Shown: positions 7,595-13,684, counted from the stretch's first letter. The stretch is DNA of 15,272 nt from Dehalococcoidia bacterium (GCA_011170385.1 DUFE01000043.1:1-15272); one strand, 5' to 3'. The notes: generated by a model from the sequence alone, not told the origin. Program-made: numbers and translations.

Positions 7595-7671
7595 TGGTAG
7601 CGCATACCGGATTCGAACCGGTGATCTCCTCCTTGAGAGGGAGGTGTCCTAGGCCGCTAGACGAATGCGCC
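7595..7671 (-). tRNA. tRNA-Glu (anticodon CTC)
   Basis: Complete cloverleaf on the minus strand: 7-bp acceptor, D-arm GTCT/GGAC, anticodon stem CCTCC/GGAGG with loop CTCTCAA (anticodon CTC at 7635-7637), a 5-base variable loop and T-arm ACCGG/CCGGT with TTCGAAT. CCA is encoded (7595-7597) and the discriminator is A. The first acceptor pair is G-U rather than G-C. It reads GAG codons. Confidence 0.93.
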
Positions 7672-7684
7672 CCGCATAAAAATC

Positions 7685-7711
7685 ACCGCTATCTAATTGG
7701 TGTATAGCGGT
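7685..7711 (-). terminator. Hairpin with short U-run upstream of tRNA-Glu
   Basis: Perfect 8-bp stem ACCGCTAT/ATAGCGGT with an 11-base loop. On the minus strand it is followed by GATTTTTA, a weak intrinsic-terminator pattern. It could end read-through from tRNA-Pro. If transcription starts at the promoter at 7727-7755 it lies instead inside the tRNA-Glu precursor leader. Confidence 0.4.
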
Positions 7712-7726
7712 CTGTAATATGGACTG

Positions 7727-7755
7727 ATTATACACGTAAAAAGGCGCCTTTGCAA
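7727..7755 (-). promoter_or_regulatory. Promoter of tRNA-Glu
   Basis: The minus strand shows TTGCAA (7750-7755), a 17-base spacer and a perfect TATAAT (7727-7732). Predicted start near 7720, about 50 bases before the mature tRNA 5' end at 7671. Confidence 0.55.
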
Positions 7756-7803
7756 AATGGAAAGATATAACCCTGTTTGGAAGGGAACATTTGACATAAA
7801 TAC

Positions 7804-7880
7804 TGGTCGGGGTGAGAGGATTTGAACCTCCGACCACCTGAACCCCATTCAGGTGCGCTACCTGGCTGCGCTACACCCCG
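7804..7880 (-). tRNA. tRNA-Pro (anticodon GGG)
   Basis: Complete cloverleaf on the minus strand: acceptor CGGGGTG/CACCCCG, D-arm GCGC/GCGC, anticodon stem CCTGA/TCAGG with loop ATGGGGT (anticodon GGG at 7844-7846) and T-arm GGAGG/CCTCT with TTCAAAT. CCA is encoded (7804-7806). The C1-G72 pair at the acceptor end is typical of bacterial tRNA-Pro. Confidence 0.95.
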
Positions 7881-7895
7881 AAACCTTGCCTGAAG

Positions 7896-7924
7896 ATATT
7901 AGCACAAGATAGCTTTGATAGCAA
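7896..7924 (-). promoter_or_regulatory. Probable promoter of tRNA-Pro
   Basis: On the minus strand TTGCTA (7919-7924) and TAATAT (7896-7901) are 17 bases apart, four of six matches each, with TGC directly before the -10. The position, about 15 bases from the tRNA 5' end, is plausible. Confidence 0.4.
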
Positions 7925-7965
7925 TGCGCAATCCTGATGCCGAAATTATTTTAAAATACGTTTTC

Positions 7966-7974
7966 TGCTATAAT
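7966..7974 (+). promoter_or_regulatory. Extended -10 promoter upstream of def
   Basis: TGCTATAAT is a perfect TATAAT (7969-7974) with the extended TGn element. The -35 region (TTATTT at 7946-7951) is poor, as is common with extended -10 promoters. A second TATAAT sits at 8015-8020 without a good -35. Confidence 0.45.
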
Positions 7975-7977
7975 TAT

Positions 7978-7999
7978 CTTAAGCATGGCTTGGCTTAAG
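7978..7999. repeat. 7-bp inverted repeat in the def leader
   Basis: CTTAAGC (7978-7984) and GCTTAAG (7993-7999) are perfect complements around an 8-base centre. They lie just downstream of the extended -10, so could be a leader hairpin or an operator half-site pair. No function can be assigned. Confidence 0.35.
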
Positions 8000-8046
8000 C
8001 AACGTTTGCATTCTTATAATAAAGTAATCAAGGGTAAGTATTCGCT

Positions 8047-8538
8047 ATGGGAGTAAGGCAGATAAGGGTGGTTCCTGACGAGGTATTGAGGCAGAAGGCA
8101 AAGAAGGTGCCTGCCATTGACGCCTCTATCAAGCAGCTTATCAATGATATGATAATAACCATGCGGCAGGCGAACGGTGTCGGTCTGGCTGCGCCGCAGG
8201 TGGGAGTTTCGCTGCGGGTTATCGTTATCGAGATAACGGAAAACGAGCCGTTCGCCATAGTCAACCCGGCAGTGGTCAAGCGCTCCGGGGAGAGGATAGT
8301 CGTCGAGGGTTGTTTGAGCGTCCCCGGCTATCAGGGTGAGCTAAAGAGGTCGGAAAAGGTTATTGTAAAGGGGCTAGACAGGGAGGGGAAGAAGATGAGG
8401 ATAAATGCAACCGAACTTTTAGCGCAGGCGCTGGAGCACGAAATCGATCACCTCGATGGCATATTATATACCGACCGCATAGGCAGCGAGGGTAAGCTGT
8501 ACAAGATTGAGGAAGCCAGCAGCGCGACAGGGTTTTAA
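8047..8538 (+). CDS. def: Peptide deformylase
   Basis: Removes the formyl group from the initiator methionine of nascent proteins; an Fe2+ (or Zn2+) metalloenzyme acting at the ribosome exit. The 163 residues are the normal length, and all three active-site motifs are intact: GVGLAAPQ (44-51), EGCLS (87-91, metal ligand C89) and HEIDH (131-135, ligands H131 and H135, catalytic E132). The ATG at 8047 gives the usual N-terminus with the conserved PDxxLRxxA-like segment (10-18). An AAGGG element sits rather far upstream (about 13 bases), so translation signals are weak. The MtnX-like gene starts 11 bases after its stop on the same strand and is probably co-transcribed. Confidence 0.95.
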   Translation: MGVRQIRVVPDEVLRQKAKKVPAIDASIKQLINDMIITMRQANGVGLAAPQVGVSLRVIVIEITENEPFAIVNPAVVKRSGERIVVEGCLSVPGYQGELKRSEKVIVKGLDREGKKMRINATELLAQALEHEIDHLDGILYTDRIGSEGKLYKIEEASSATGF

Positions 8539-8549
8539 CACTATGAGAT

Positions 8550-9194
8550 ATGATAGGTAATATAGTCGTTCAGTGCGATTTCGACGGCACCGTCACCGAA
8601 GAAGATATCAGCTTTCTGATACTGGATGCCTTTGCAGATGGCGACTGGAGGCAGCTACTTGGACAGTACCGGGAGGGGAAGATATCCGTCGGCTATTTCA
8701 ACACAACAGCCTTTGCCATGGTCAAAGAGAACGAAGCAACATTGAAGAAATTCGTTGAGAGGAATTTCAATATAAGGGACGGCTTTGGCGAGATGGTAAA
8801 GTATTGCCAAAAGAGAAGCCTTCGGTTTGTTATAGTAAGCAACGGAATGGAATTTTACATAAGAATGATACTGGAACATATCGGACTTGACGATATAGAG
8901 GTAATTGCGGCGAAGGCTGACTTCAGAGACGATGGCATTAGAGCAAGTTATATCGGTCCGGGAGGCGACCGGCTGCAGGATGGATTCAAGAAAGAGTATG
9001 CCAGGCAGTTTCTGAATGACGGTTACCGTATGGTGTATATAGGTAACGGTGCCTCGGATGTGCCATCGGCAAGGCTGGCAAGCCATGTATTCGCCACCGG
9101 CGAGATGCTCGATTATTTTCGTAAGGAAGGCATTAGTTGTACCCCTTTTAGCGATTTCAAAGATGTGATAAAAGGGCTGGAGCTGCTGGAATAA
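8550..9194 (+). CDS. HAD-superfamily IB phosphatase, MtnX-like
   Basis: A cytoplasmic phosphatase of 214 residues resembling MtnX (2-hydroxy-3-keto-5-methylthiopentenyl-1-phosphate phosphatase of methionine salvage) and the phosphoserine phosphatase group. HAD motif I is DFDGT (10-14; nucleophile D10, acid/base D12), motif II is VSNG (96-99), motif III lysine is at 147/148 (FKKEY), and motif IV is GNGASD (165-170). The first Asp of the usual GDGxSD motif IV is Asn166; D170 is kept. A helical cap domain lies at about 18-80. No other methionine-salvage gene (mtnA, mtnW, mtnK) is in the window, so the actual substrate is open. The start at 8550 follows def by 11 bases; another ATG at 8544 runs into a stop at once. 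Its end converges on yggS. Confidence 0.75.
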   Translation: MIGNIVVQCDFDGTVTEEDISFLILDAFADGDWRQLLGQYREGKISVGYFNTTAFAMVKENEATLKKFVERNFNIRDGFGEMVKYCQKRSLRFVIVSNGMEFYIRMILEHIGLDDIEVIAAKADFRDDGIRASYIGPGGDRLQDGFKKEYARQFLNDGYRMVYIGNGASDVPSARLASHVFATGEMLDYFRKEGISCTPFSDFKDVIKGLELLE

Positions 9195-9206
9195 TAACTA
9201 GCCTCT

Positions 9207-9854
9207 TTACCCGAAAATCTTGCTGCCGATTCTAACGATGTTGGCTCCTTCTTCTATGGCGATTCTATAGGAGTTGGTCATACCCATCGATAGATACTTC
9301 ATCTCGACACGCGGCAGATCGAGCGACTTTATCGACTCAAATACTTTTCTGGTTTCAATAAAATACTGCCTGGAATCTTCCGGATTGCCGAAGCGTGGAC
9401 CCATCGTCATCAAGCCTGACACTTTAATATGTTTAAACTGTGCGATTTCCCTTATCAAGCTTTCAGCTTCTTCCGGCAGGATACCCGACTTTTGAGGCTC
9501 CCGCCCGCTGTTTATCTCAACGAGGACCGGCATAGTCCTGCCCAGACGGGCGCACCATTTATCGATTTCACGGGCAATGCGGATGGAGTCGATGGTCTCT
9601 ATCATATCGAATAGCCTGACTGCCTTCCTGACCTTATTGGTCTGTAAATGACCTATGAAATGCCATTCTGCCCTATCACCCACCAGTTCGCGTGCCGCCT
9701 CAGCTTCCTGGACATAGTTTTCGCCGATAATCCTTACCCCGGCGTCTATGGCTTCCATCATTTTTGCCGGGGATACGGTTTTGGCGGCGGCTACCAGCTG
9801 CACGCCCTCGGGTATCTCATTCAGTATTATGGCAACGTTTTCCTTTATAGTCAT
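9207..9854 (-). CDS. yggS: YggS/PROSC family PLP homeostasis protein
   Basis: Binds pyridoxal 5'-phosphate and helps keep free PLP and amino-acid pools in balance; it has no known catalytic turnover. The 215 residues form a single alanine-racemase-like TIM barrel. The PLP lysine is K25 (VAAAKTV). The conserved GENYVQEA, WHFIGHLQTNK and LSMGM segments are present, as is the C-terminal VRIGSKIFG phosphate-binding stretch. The usual MSxDF after LSMGM appears as MTNSY, a modest variant. The start codon overlaps the stop of the zinc-ribbon gene by four bases (ATGA at 9851-9854), so translation is likely coupled. It is slightly short at the N-terminus compared with E. coli YggS, but the barrel is complete. 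Confidence 0.93.
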   Translation of the reverse strand: MTIKENVAIILNEIPEGVQLVAAAKTVSPAKMMEAIDAGVRIIGENYVQEAEAARELVGDRAEWHFIGHLQTNKVRKAVRLFDMIETIDSIRIAREIDKWCARLGRTMPVLVEINSGREPQKSGILPEEAESLIREIAQFKHIKVSGLMTMGPRFGNPEDSRQYFIETRKVFESIKSLDLPRVEMKYLSMGMTNSYRIAIEEGANIVRIGSKIFG

Positions 9855-10255
9855 AGCTTGTTACCGCATTGAGGACAGTAGACCATTCCCTTTCCTACCT
9901 CATTTTCGCAGTGGGGGCAGCGGCTTTTTACGGCTTTTCTTCCACGCCGCTTGCCACTACCTCCGATAAGCTCTTTCAATTTACCACTACGCTTGAGGGA
10001 TCTAAGCTCCTTTTCACTGATTATGCTTTCGGCTATTTTCGGTTTAAGCTCGGCTTCAACCTGGAAGCTCTGCCGGCATTCACTGCAGGTTATAATCTGG
10101 CGGTTGGAAAGCTGGAATGTAGGTACAAAGTACAGGGTGAGTTTCCTCCGCTCCTGTTCGACGGAGAAAATCCCGAGCACTCTGCACGCCGGGCATTTCA
10201 TAATGATATAACCCAGAGGGTCGTAATAGTCTTTGTTGCCGAATAGAATAACCAA
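9851..10255 (-). CDS. Double zinc-ribbon protein of unknown function
   Basis: A 134-residue protein with two zinc ribbons: C21/C24 paired with C57/C60 (CPAC, CSEC), and C113/C116 paired with C127/C130 (CPHC, CPQC). A basic linker (about 88-111) joins them. The first half, with LFGNKDYYDPLGY before CPAC and the beta-rich TLYFVPTFQLSN segment, resembles the short bacterial zinc-ribbon family seen as PF17032-like proteins; the second half is a simple C-terminal rubredoxin-type ribbon. The frame opens with TTG at 10255; no ATG lies upstream and the in-frame ATG at residue 19 would remove the family-like N-terminus. The G-rich stretch before it could serve as an RBS but is too close. Function is unknown; nucleic acid or protein binding is possible. 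Coupled to yggS by a 4-base overlap. Confidence 0.7.
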   Translation of the reverse strand: MVILFGNKDYYDPLGYIIMKCPACRVLGIFSVEQERRKLTLYFVPTFQLSNRQIITCSECRQSFQVEAELKPKIAESIISEKELRSLKRSGKLKELIGGSGKRRGRKAVKSRCPHCENEVGKGMVYCPQCGNKL

Positions 10256-10287
10256 TCACCACCCCCCGGTGTTATTATTAGATAATT

Positions 10288-10316
10288 TTTATAAATAAAC
10301 CCTTGCTTTTAATCAA
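10288..10316 (-). promoter_or_regulatory. Promoter of the zinc-ribbon/yggS operon
   Basis: On the minus strand TTGATT (10311-10316), four of six matches, and TATAAA (10288-10293), five of six, are 17 bases apart. It starts right after the protease stop at 10320. No clear terminator separates the protease from this promoter. Confidence 0.5.
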
Positions 10317-10319
10317 CTG

Positions 10320-11330
10320 TTAGCTGGTTACTTCACCGATTAACGATTTTAGGTCATCGATAGGAATGGCAAAGTTAAGGTTTGTTATTCCTTCACCTAC
10401 GTAGTCATCTGTAAAACCCCAGGTATTTATACCGATAACCTCTCCTCTAAGGTTAATCAATGGCCCCCCGCTATTTCCGTGATTTACCGTTGCATCGGTC
10501 TGTATCCATTCATTACCCCATAAATTTCGGACAGCTGATACTATACCTGTTGTAACCGTAACTCTTCCGGGAAGACCAAGCGGATATCCAATAGCGACCA
10601 CTTCCTCGCCAATGGTAACATCATCCGATACACCTATTTTAGCTGTTGGGAAATTGCTGTAGGGAGTATCAATCTTAATCAATGCTGCATCAAAATAGAG
10701 AGAATACCAGTAGGTTTCAGCTGCATCATATACAGTCCCGTCCATTGTCTCGACTATAGCCCATTCGGCATCCTCTAACACGTGCAGATTGGTTAGTACC
10801 CAGCCGTCATTTGTGACGATCACGCCAGAACCGGAGTATAGGTTGGTTTCAATGTAAACCACAGATGGCTCTACCATCGTCACAATATCCATCACGGCGC
10901 GGTTGTGGGCTTCTAGGGCGGAGATATCATTTTGTATTGTGGAGACATCTCCCGACAGTGACGATACCTCGCCACTGATTGCCGATACGTTATCCTCTAC
11001 TCCGGATACCTTATTGTCCAGGGAAGTAAGATCGCCTTCCAATGAGGAAACATCACCCTCCAGGGAAGTAAGATCGCCTTCCAATGAGGAAACATCACCC
11101 TCCAGGGAAGTAAGATCGCCTTGCATTGCGGAGAAATGACCCTCCAGCATTGAAACACCGTTTTCCAGAAGAACTACGTCTCCTTCGAGGGTATCAAAAT
11201 CTCCCTCCAGAACCGATATCCGGGATTGGGCGTCCTTAAGATCGCTATTCGCCTGAAAATAAAGAACCCCATTGGCGACGACACCTACGGTAAGGATTAC
11301 GGCAACAGTAATAGAAATCCACTTGTTCAT
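10320..11330 (-). CDS. Membrane-anchored HtrA-like serine protease with coiled-coil stalk
   Basis: A secreted-side trypsin-fold protease of 336 residues. An N-terminal hydrophobic segment (5-25) is an uncleaved anchor or signal. Residues about 30-145 form a coiled coil made of LEGDVSS / LEGDLTS heptads. The peptidase domain (about 150-336) has the complete triad: H183 (LTNLHV), D214 (YFDAALI) and S287 (GNSGGP). It is an S1C (DegP/HtrA) type by these motifs, yet lacks any PDZ domain, so it probably does not follow the usual peptide-activated control. The coiled coil likely holds the catalytic domain away from the membrane and may drive trimer formation. A strong RBS (GGAGG at 11339-11343) supports the start. 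Likely role is envelope protein quality control; this is inference. Confidence 0.9.
   Translation of the reverse strand: MNKWISITVAVILTVGVVANGVLYFQANSDLKDAQSRISVLEGDFDTLEGDVVLLENGVSMLEGHFSAMQGDLTSLEGDVSSLEGDLTSLEGDVSSLEGDLTSLDNKVSGVEDNVSAISGEVSSLSGDVSTIQNDISALEAHNRAVMDIVTMVEPSVVYIETNLYSGSGVIVTNDGWVLTNLHVLEDAEWAIVETMDGTVYDAAETYWYSLYFDAALIKIDTPYSNFPTAKIGVSDDVTIGEEVVAIGYPLGLPGRVTVTTGIVSAVRNLWGNEWIQTDATVNHGNSGGPLINLRGEVIGINTWGFTDDYVGEGITNLNFAIPIDDLKSLIGEVTS
11017..11122 (-). repeat. 42-bp tandem repeat, 2.5 identical copies, in the protease stalk
   Basis: Units at 11017-11058 and 11059-11100 are identical; the third continues for 22 bases before diverging. Each 42-bp unit encodes 14 residues, two heptads of the coiled coil (LEGDVSS LEGDLTS). 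Keeping the heptad register and being identical at the DNA level points to a recent expansion that can lengthen or shorten the stalk. Confidence 0.93.
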
Positions 11331-11398
11331 TCTGCTATCCTCCTTTTACAATTGGATTATTATAACCGCCACTTGCATACGAAAGCTTTTCGGCACAT

Positions 11399-11427
11399 AA
11401 TGTATACCCCGTGGCTATTATTGTCAA
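11399..11427 (-). promoter_or_regulatory. Candidate promoter of the protease gene
   Basis: Perfect TTGACA (11422-11427) and TACATT (11399-11404) on the minus strand, 17 bases apart. A perfect TATAAT also lies closer to the gene at 11359-11364 but lacks a convincing -35, so either may be used. Confidence 0.45.
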
Positions 11428-11449
11428 CAAGACCAGTGATAAAAACAAC

Positions 11450-11478
11450 TTGAGATAGCACTGATGTGATGTTATATT
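11450..11478 (+). promoter_or_regulatory. Promoter of tRNA-Leu
   Basis: TTGAGA (11450-11455) and TATATT (11473-11478) with 17 bases between, each five of six matches. Predicted start near 11485, about 18 bases before the tRNA. It may also read through toward the alanine-rich gene, since no terminator follows the tRNA. Confidence 0.65.
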
Positions 11479-11502
11479 ATATTAAGATTTTGCTGGTTTT
11501 GC

Positions 11503-11584
11503 GGGGAAGTGTCGGAACTGGCAGACGAGCATGACTTAGGATCATGTGCTGAAAGGCGTAGGGGTTCGAGTCCCCTCTTCCCCA
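11503..11584 (+). tRNA. tRNA-Leu (anticodon TAG)
   Basis: Class II tRNA with a long variable arm. The acceptor GGGGAAG/CTTCCCC, anticodon stem CATGA/TCATG with loop CTTAGGA (anticodon TAG at 11537-11539) and T-arm AGGGG/CCCCT are all present. CCA is not encoded (the acceptor is followed by AGTAAAA), unlike the two tRNAs at 7595-7880. It reads CUN codons. Confidence 0.95.
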
Positions 11585-11748
11585 GTAAAACGAAACGCAA
11601 AATAACGATATTTATCAAACGATAATAAGTTAAACTGGTATTGACATAGAAGCCCGTTGAGTGTAAGCTTCAATCAGTGGTGTGGGTCTACATAACCTCT
11701 TAATTTATAATTGTACGTAACTAGATGTATTAAATTAAAAGTATTTAT

Positions 11749-11772
11749 AATATTTCCTCCTAAGGAAATATT
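11749..11772. repeat. Perfect 10-bp hairpin in the leader of the alanine-rich gene
   Basis: AATATTTCCT (11749-11758) and AGGAAATATT (11763-11772) pair perfectly around CCTA. It overlaps a TATAAT at 11746-11751 and lies 40 bases before the ATG at 11812. There is no U-run, so it is not an intrinsic terminator. It is either an operator over a promoter or an mRNA leader hairpin. The rest of 11585-11811 is AT-rich: a TTGACA at 11641-11646 and a TATAAT at 11706-11711 are seen, but no convincing promoter pair. Confidence 0.5.
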
Positions 11773-11811
11773 GGTCATTAACAGAACAATCAATATAGGG
11801 AGGATTAAGAA

Positions 11812-13566
11812 ATGGTTGATAAGCAGGGTAAAACCACTGAAGAAAAAGAACCAGAGCAACCGTCACCTAAAATTTTAACGAAGCCATTACCAGTAATACT
11901 TGATGAGATGGAGTTCAATATCCGAGCGGCTGCCGAAGCAGCCAGAAGAGCGGAAGAAGCCGCAAGGATAGCTACCACAGCATCTAGCGAAGCTGAGAAA
12001 AGGGCGGAGGAAGCAAGAAAGGCAGGGGAAACGGCAGCAAAGGAGGCTACCGCTGCAGCTGCCGAAGCAGCCGCCAGGGCAGTGGAAAAAGCAAATGCAG
12101 CCATAAGAGCATCAGAAAAGGCAGCTGCCGAAGCAGAAAAAGCGGATAAAGCGGCAAGAGAAGCCGCCGAAGCGGCAACCAGATCGGCGGAGGAGGCTGC
12201 CGCCCGTGCCGAAGAAGCGGCAGTAAGAGCGGAGGAAACGGCACAGGCGGCGAAGTATGCTTCAGAAGAAGCTACGGAGAAAGCAGAAGAGGTAGCACTT
12301 GCCGCCAGGGAAGCTGCTATGGCTACAACAAAAGCAGCCGAAGAAGCGGCATTAAGAGCCGAAGAAGCGGCTATTTCCGCTAGAGGGGTGGTGGAGCGCT
12401 CCATAGAAGCTACCGAAGATGCCGCAAAACAGGCGGTAAAAACGACAAAAAAGGCTCAAGGAGCTGCGTCAGAAGCAGCAGAAAAGATGACTTTTGAATC
12501 GGCTAAAAAAGCCGATGAAGCCGGCAGGGAAGCAAAGAAAGCAGCAGCCAATGCCTTTCGACTGGCTGAAGAGACCGCTCGCAAGGGCGAGCTTGCCGAT
12601 ATGGCAGGGGATGAAGCTATCGAAGCGGCAACCAAGGTATCGGGAGTGCTAGCGGAGAGAGTAGACGAAGCCGGTAAAGACGCAAAAGAAGCGGCAACAA
12701 AGGCGTCCAGTGTCGCTGAGGATACCATTAATAAAGCAAGCCAGGCTGATATAGCTGGAGACGAAGCACTGGCAGCAGCTTTGAAAGCAATTGCCGAGCA
12801 GACCGCCGGAAAGGCTACGGAATCAGCAATTTCTGCCAAGGAAGCGGCAGCGAAAGCAATTGAGGATGCCATTGCCGCCGCCAAAGTAGCAGAAGAGAAA
12901 ATGAAGCTGGCCAAGGAAGCGGCAGCGGAAGCCGACGAAAAGAAGACTGTTGAGGCAGCAAGAAAAGCCGATGAAGCCGGCAGGGAAGCCAAAAAAGCAG
13001 CAGCTATCGCCGCCAGGCTGGCACAGGAAGCTGCCAGAAAGGGCGAGCTTGCCGGCATAGCTGGTAGTGAAGCACTGGAAGCGGCGGCCGGTGTTACCGG
13101 TAAATCTGCTGAAGCAGCGGAGAAAGCCGGCAGGGAAGCCAGAGATATAGCAGCAACCGCTGCTAAAATTGCTGGTGAATCAGCCGATAAAGCAGAAAAA
13201 GCCGACCTTGCCGGAGACGAGGCAATGGCGGCAGCGATTGCTGCTGCCGGTGCGCAGGCTATCGCCAAAGCAGAGGAAGCCGAAAGGGCAGCAAGATTAG
13301 CCGCCGCACGTGCCGAGGAAATGGCAAGGGCTAAAGCCGAAGAAGCACAGAGGGCGGCACAGGAAGCGGCAGCGCGGGCCGAAGAGATAGCCAGGACGGC
13401 ACAGGCGGCAGCTGATGCGGCGCTGGCTAAAGCCGAAGAAGCTCTGGTTAAAAAGATAGTAAGGAAACTTACCCAATCAGAGTGGGTGATATACGGAATA
13501 ATAGTTATCCTGGCTGTTGTGTTCGGATCGGTACTTCTGGCGGTGGCTGTGGTCGGAGGATTGTAG
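11812..13566 (+). CDS. Alanine-rich coiled-coil protein with C-terminal membrane anchor
   Basis: I do not recognise this family. The 584 residues fall into four parts: a polar, proline-containing head (1-30), a very long Ala/Glu/Lys/Arg helix (about 36-550), a short basic linker VKKIVRKL (546-553) and one membrane segment (about 558-582) ending in VVGGL at the C-terminus. The helix contains AEEAAxR-type heptads and four 50-residue repeat units (see the repeat entry). There is no signal peptide and the only membrane segment is at the end, so it looks tail-anchored, with the long rod in the cytoplasm; a straight helix that long would reach many tens of nanometres. Composition resembles TolA domain II or LEA proteins, but this may be convergent. 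A strong RBS (GGGAGG, 11798-11803) supports the start. A structural, scaffold or envelope-tethering role is only a guess. Long minus-strand frames inside it are shadows of the alanine codons. Confidence 0.85.
   Translation: MVDKQGKTTEEKEPEQPSPKILTKPLPVILDEMEFNIRAAAEAARRAEEAARIATTASSEAEKRAEEARKAGETAAKEATAAAAEAAARAVEKANAAIRASEKAAAEAEKADKAAREAAEAATRSAEEAAARAEEAAVRAEETAQAAKYASEEATEKAEEVALAAREAAMATTKAAEEAALRAEEAAISARGVVERSIEATEDAAKQAVKTTKKAQGAASEAAEKMTFESAKKADEAGREAKKAAANAFRLAEETARKGELADMAGDEAIEAATKVSGVLAERVDEAGKDAKEAATKASSVAEDTINKASQADIAGDEALAAALKAIAEQTAGKATESAISAKEAAAKAIEDAIAAAKVAEEKMKLAKEAAAEADEKKTVEAARKADEAGREAKKAAAIAARLAQEAARKGELAGIAGSEALEAAAGVTGKSAEAAEKAGREARDIAATAAKIAGESADKAEKADLAGDEAMAAAIAAAGAQAIAKAEEAERAARLAAARAEEMARAKAEEAQRAAQEAAARAEEIARTAQAAADAALAKAEEALVKKIVRKLTQSEWVIYGIIVILAVVFGSVLLAVAVVGGL
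12514..13269 (+). repeat. Four 50-residue repeats in two pairs inside the alanine-rich protein
   Basis: Units begin at residues 235, 285, 387 and 437. Each has DEAG or a variant near the start and an AGDEA or AGSEA element about 30 residues later (ADMAGDEA, ADIAGDEA, AGIAGSEA, ADLAGDEA). The pairs lie at 12514-12813 and 12970-13269. Units 1 and 3 also share an exact 23-base DNA match (12511-12533 and 12967-12989, 456 bases apart), so the pair probably arose by duplication of a two-unit block. Confidence 0.8.
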
Positions 13567-13608
13567 AAGACAGCTGGCAGCTAAAATAGGGATACATAAT
13601 GTAATAGG

Positions 13609-13655
13609 TACCAGCCGTTGGCTTTGTGGTTTGATATTATAGCTGACGGCTGGTA
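13609..13655. repeat. 15-bp stem overlapping the thrS promoter
   Basis: Arms 13609-13623 and 13641-13655 pair over 15 positions (13 Watson-Crick, 2 G-U) with a 17-base loop. As RNA it would cap the 3' end of the alanine-rich message, though no U-run follows. As DNA it covers the spacer and reaches into the -10 of the thrS promoter, so it could also be an operator. Both readings are open. Confidence 0.6.
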
Positions 13656-13659
13656 TAAT
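13631..13659 (+). promoter_or_regulatory. Strong promoter of thrS
   Basis: TTGATA (13631-13636) and a perfect TATAAT (13654-13659), 17 bases apart, with TGG directly before the -10 (extended -10). Start near 13666, giving a leader of about 72 bases before the thrS ATG. Confidence 0.75.
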
Positions 13660-13684
13660 TTAAAATAATGGATGTCAACTAGAC

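Noticed and set aside
7741..7750. AAGGCGCCTT palindrome followed by T on the minus strand as a terminator
   Set aside because: The palindrome has no room for a loop, so it cannot form a useful hairpin, and it lies inside the spacer of the tRNA-Glu promoter.
7649..7837. 62-codon minus-strand ORF
   Set aside because: It overlaps parts of both tRNA-Glu and tRNA-Pro and has no protein-like features.
9869..10246. 125-codon plus-strand ORF over the zinc-ribbon gene
   Set aside because: The minus-strand frame has eight properly spaced cysteines and a 4-base overlap with yggS; the plus-strand frame shows no motif.
11017..11122. CRISPR-like array
   Set aside because: The 42-bp units are directly adjacent without spacers and lie in frame in the protease coiled coil.
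11805..12404. Long minus-strand ORF opposite the alanine-rich gene
   Set aside because: Alanine codons (GCN) read on the other strand give GC-rich codons that seldom make stops; the product is low-complexity Ala/Ser and has no RBS.
12456..13268. Second long minus-strand ORF opposite the alanine-rich gene
   Set aside because: Same antisense effect as at 11805-12404. The plus-strand frame has a strong RBS, a membrane anchor and coherent repeats.
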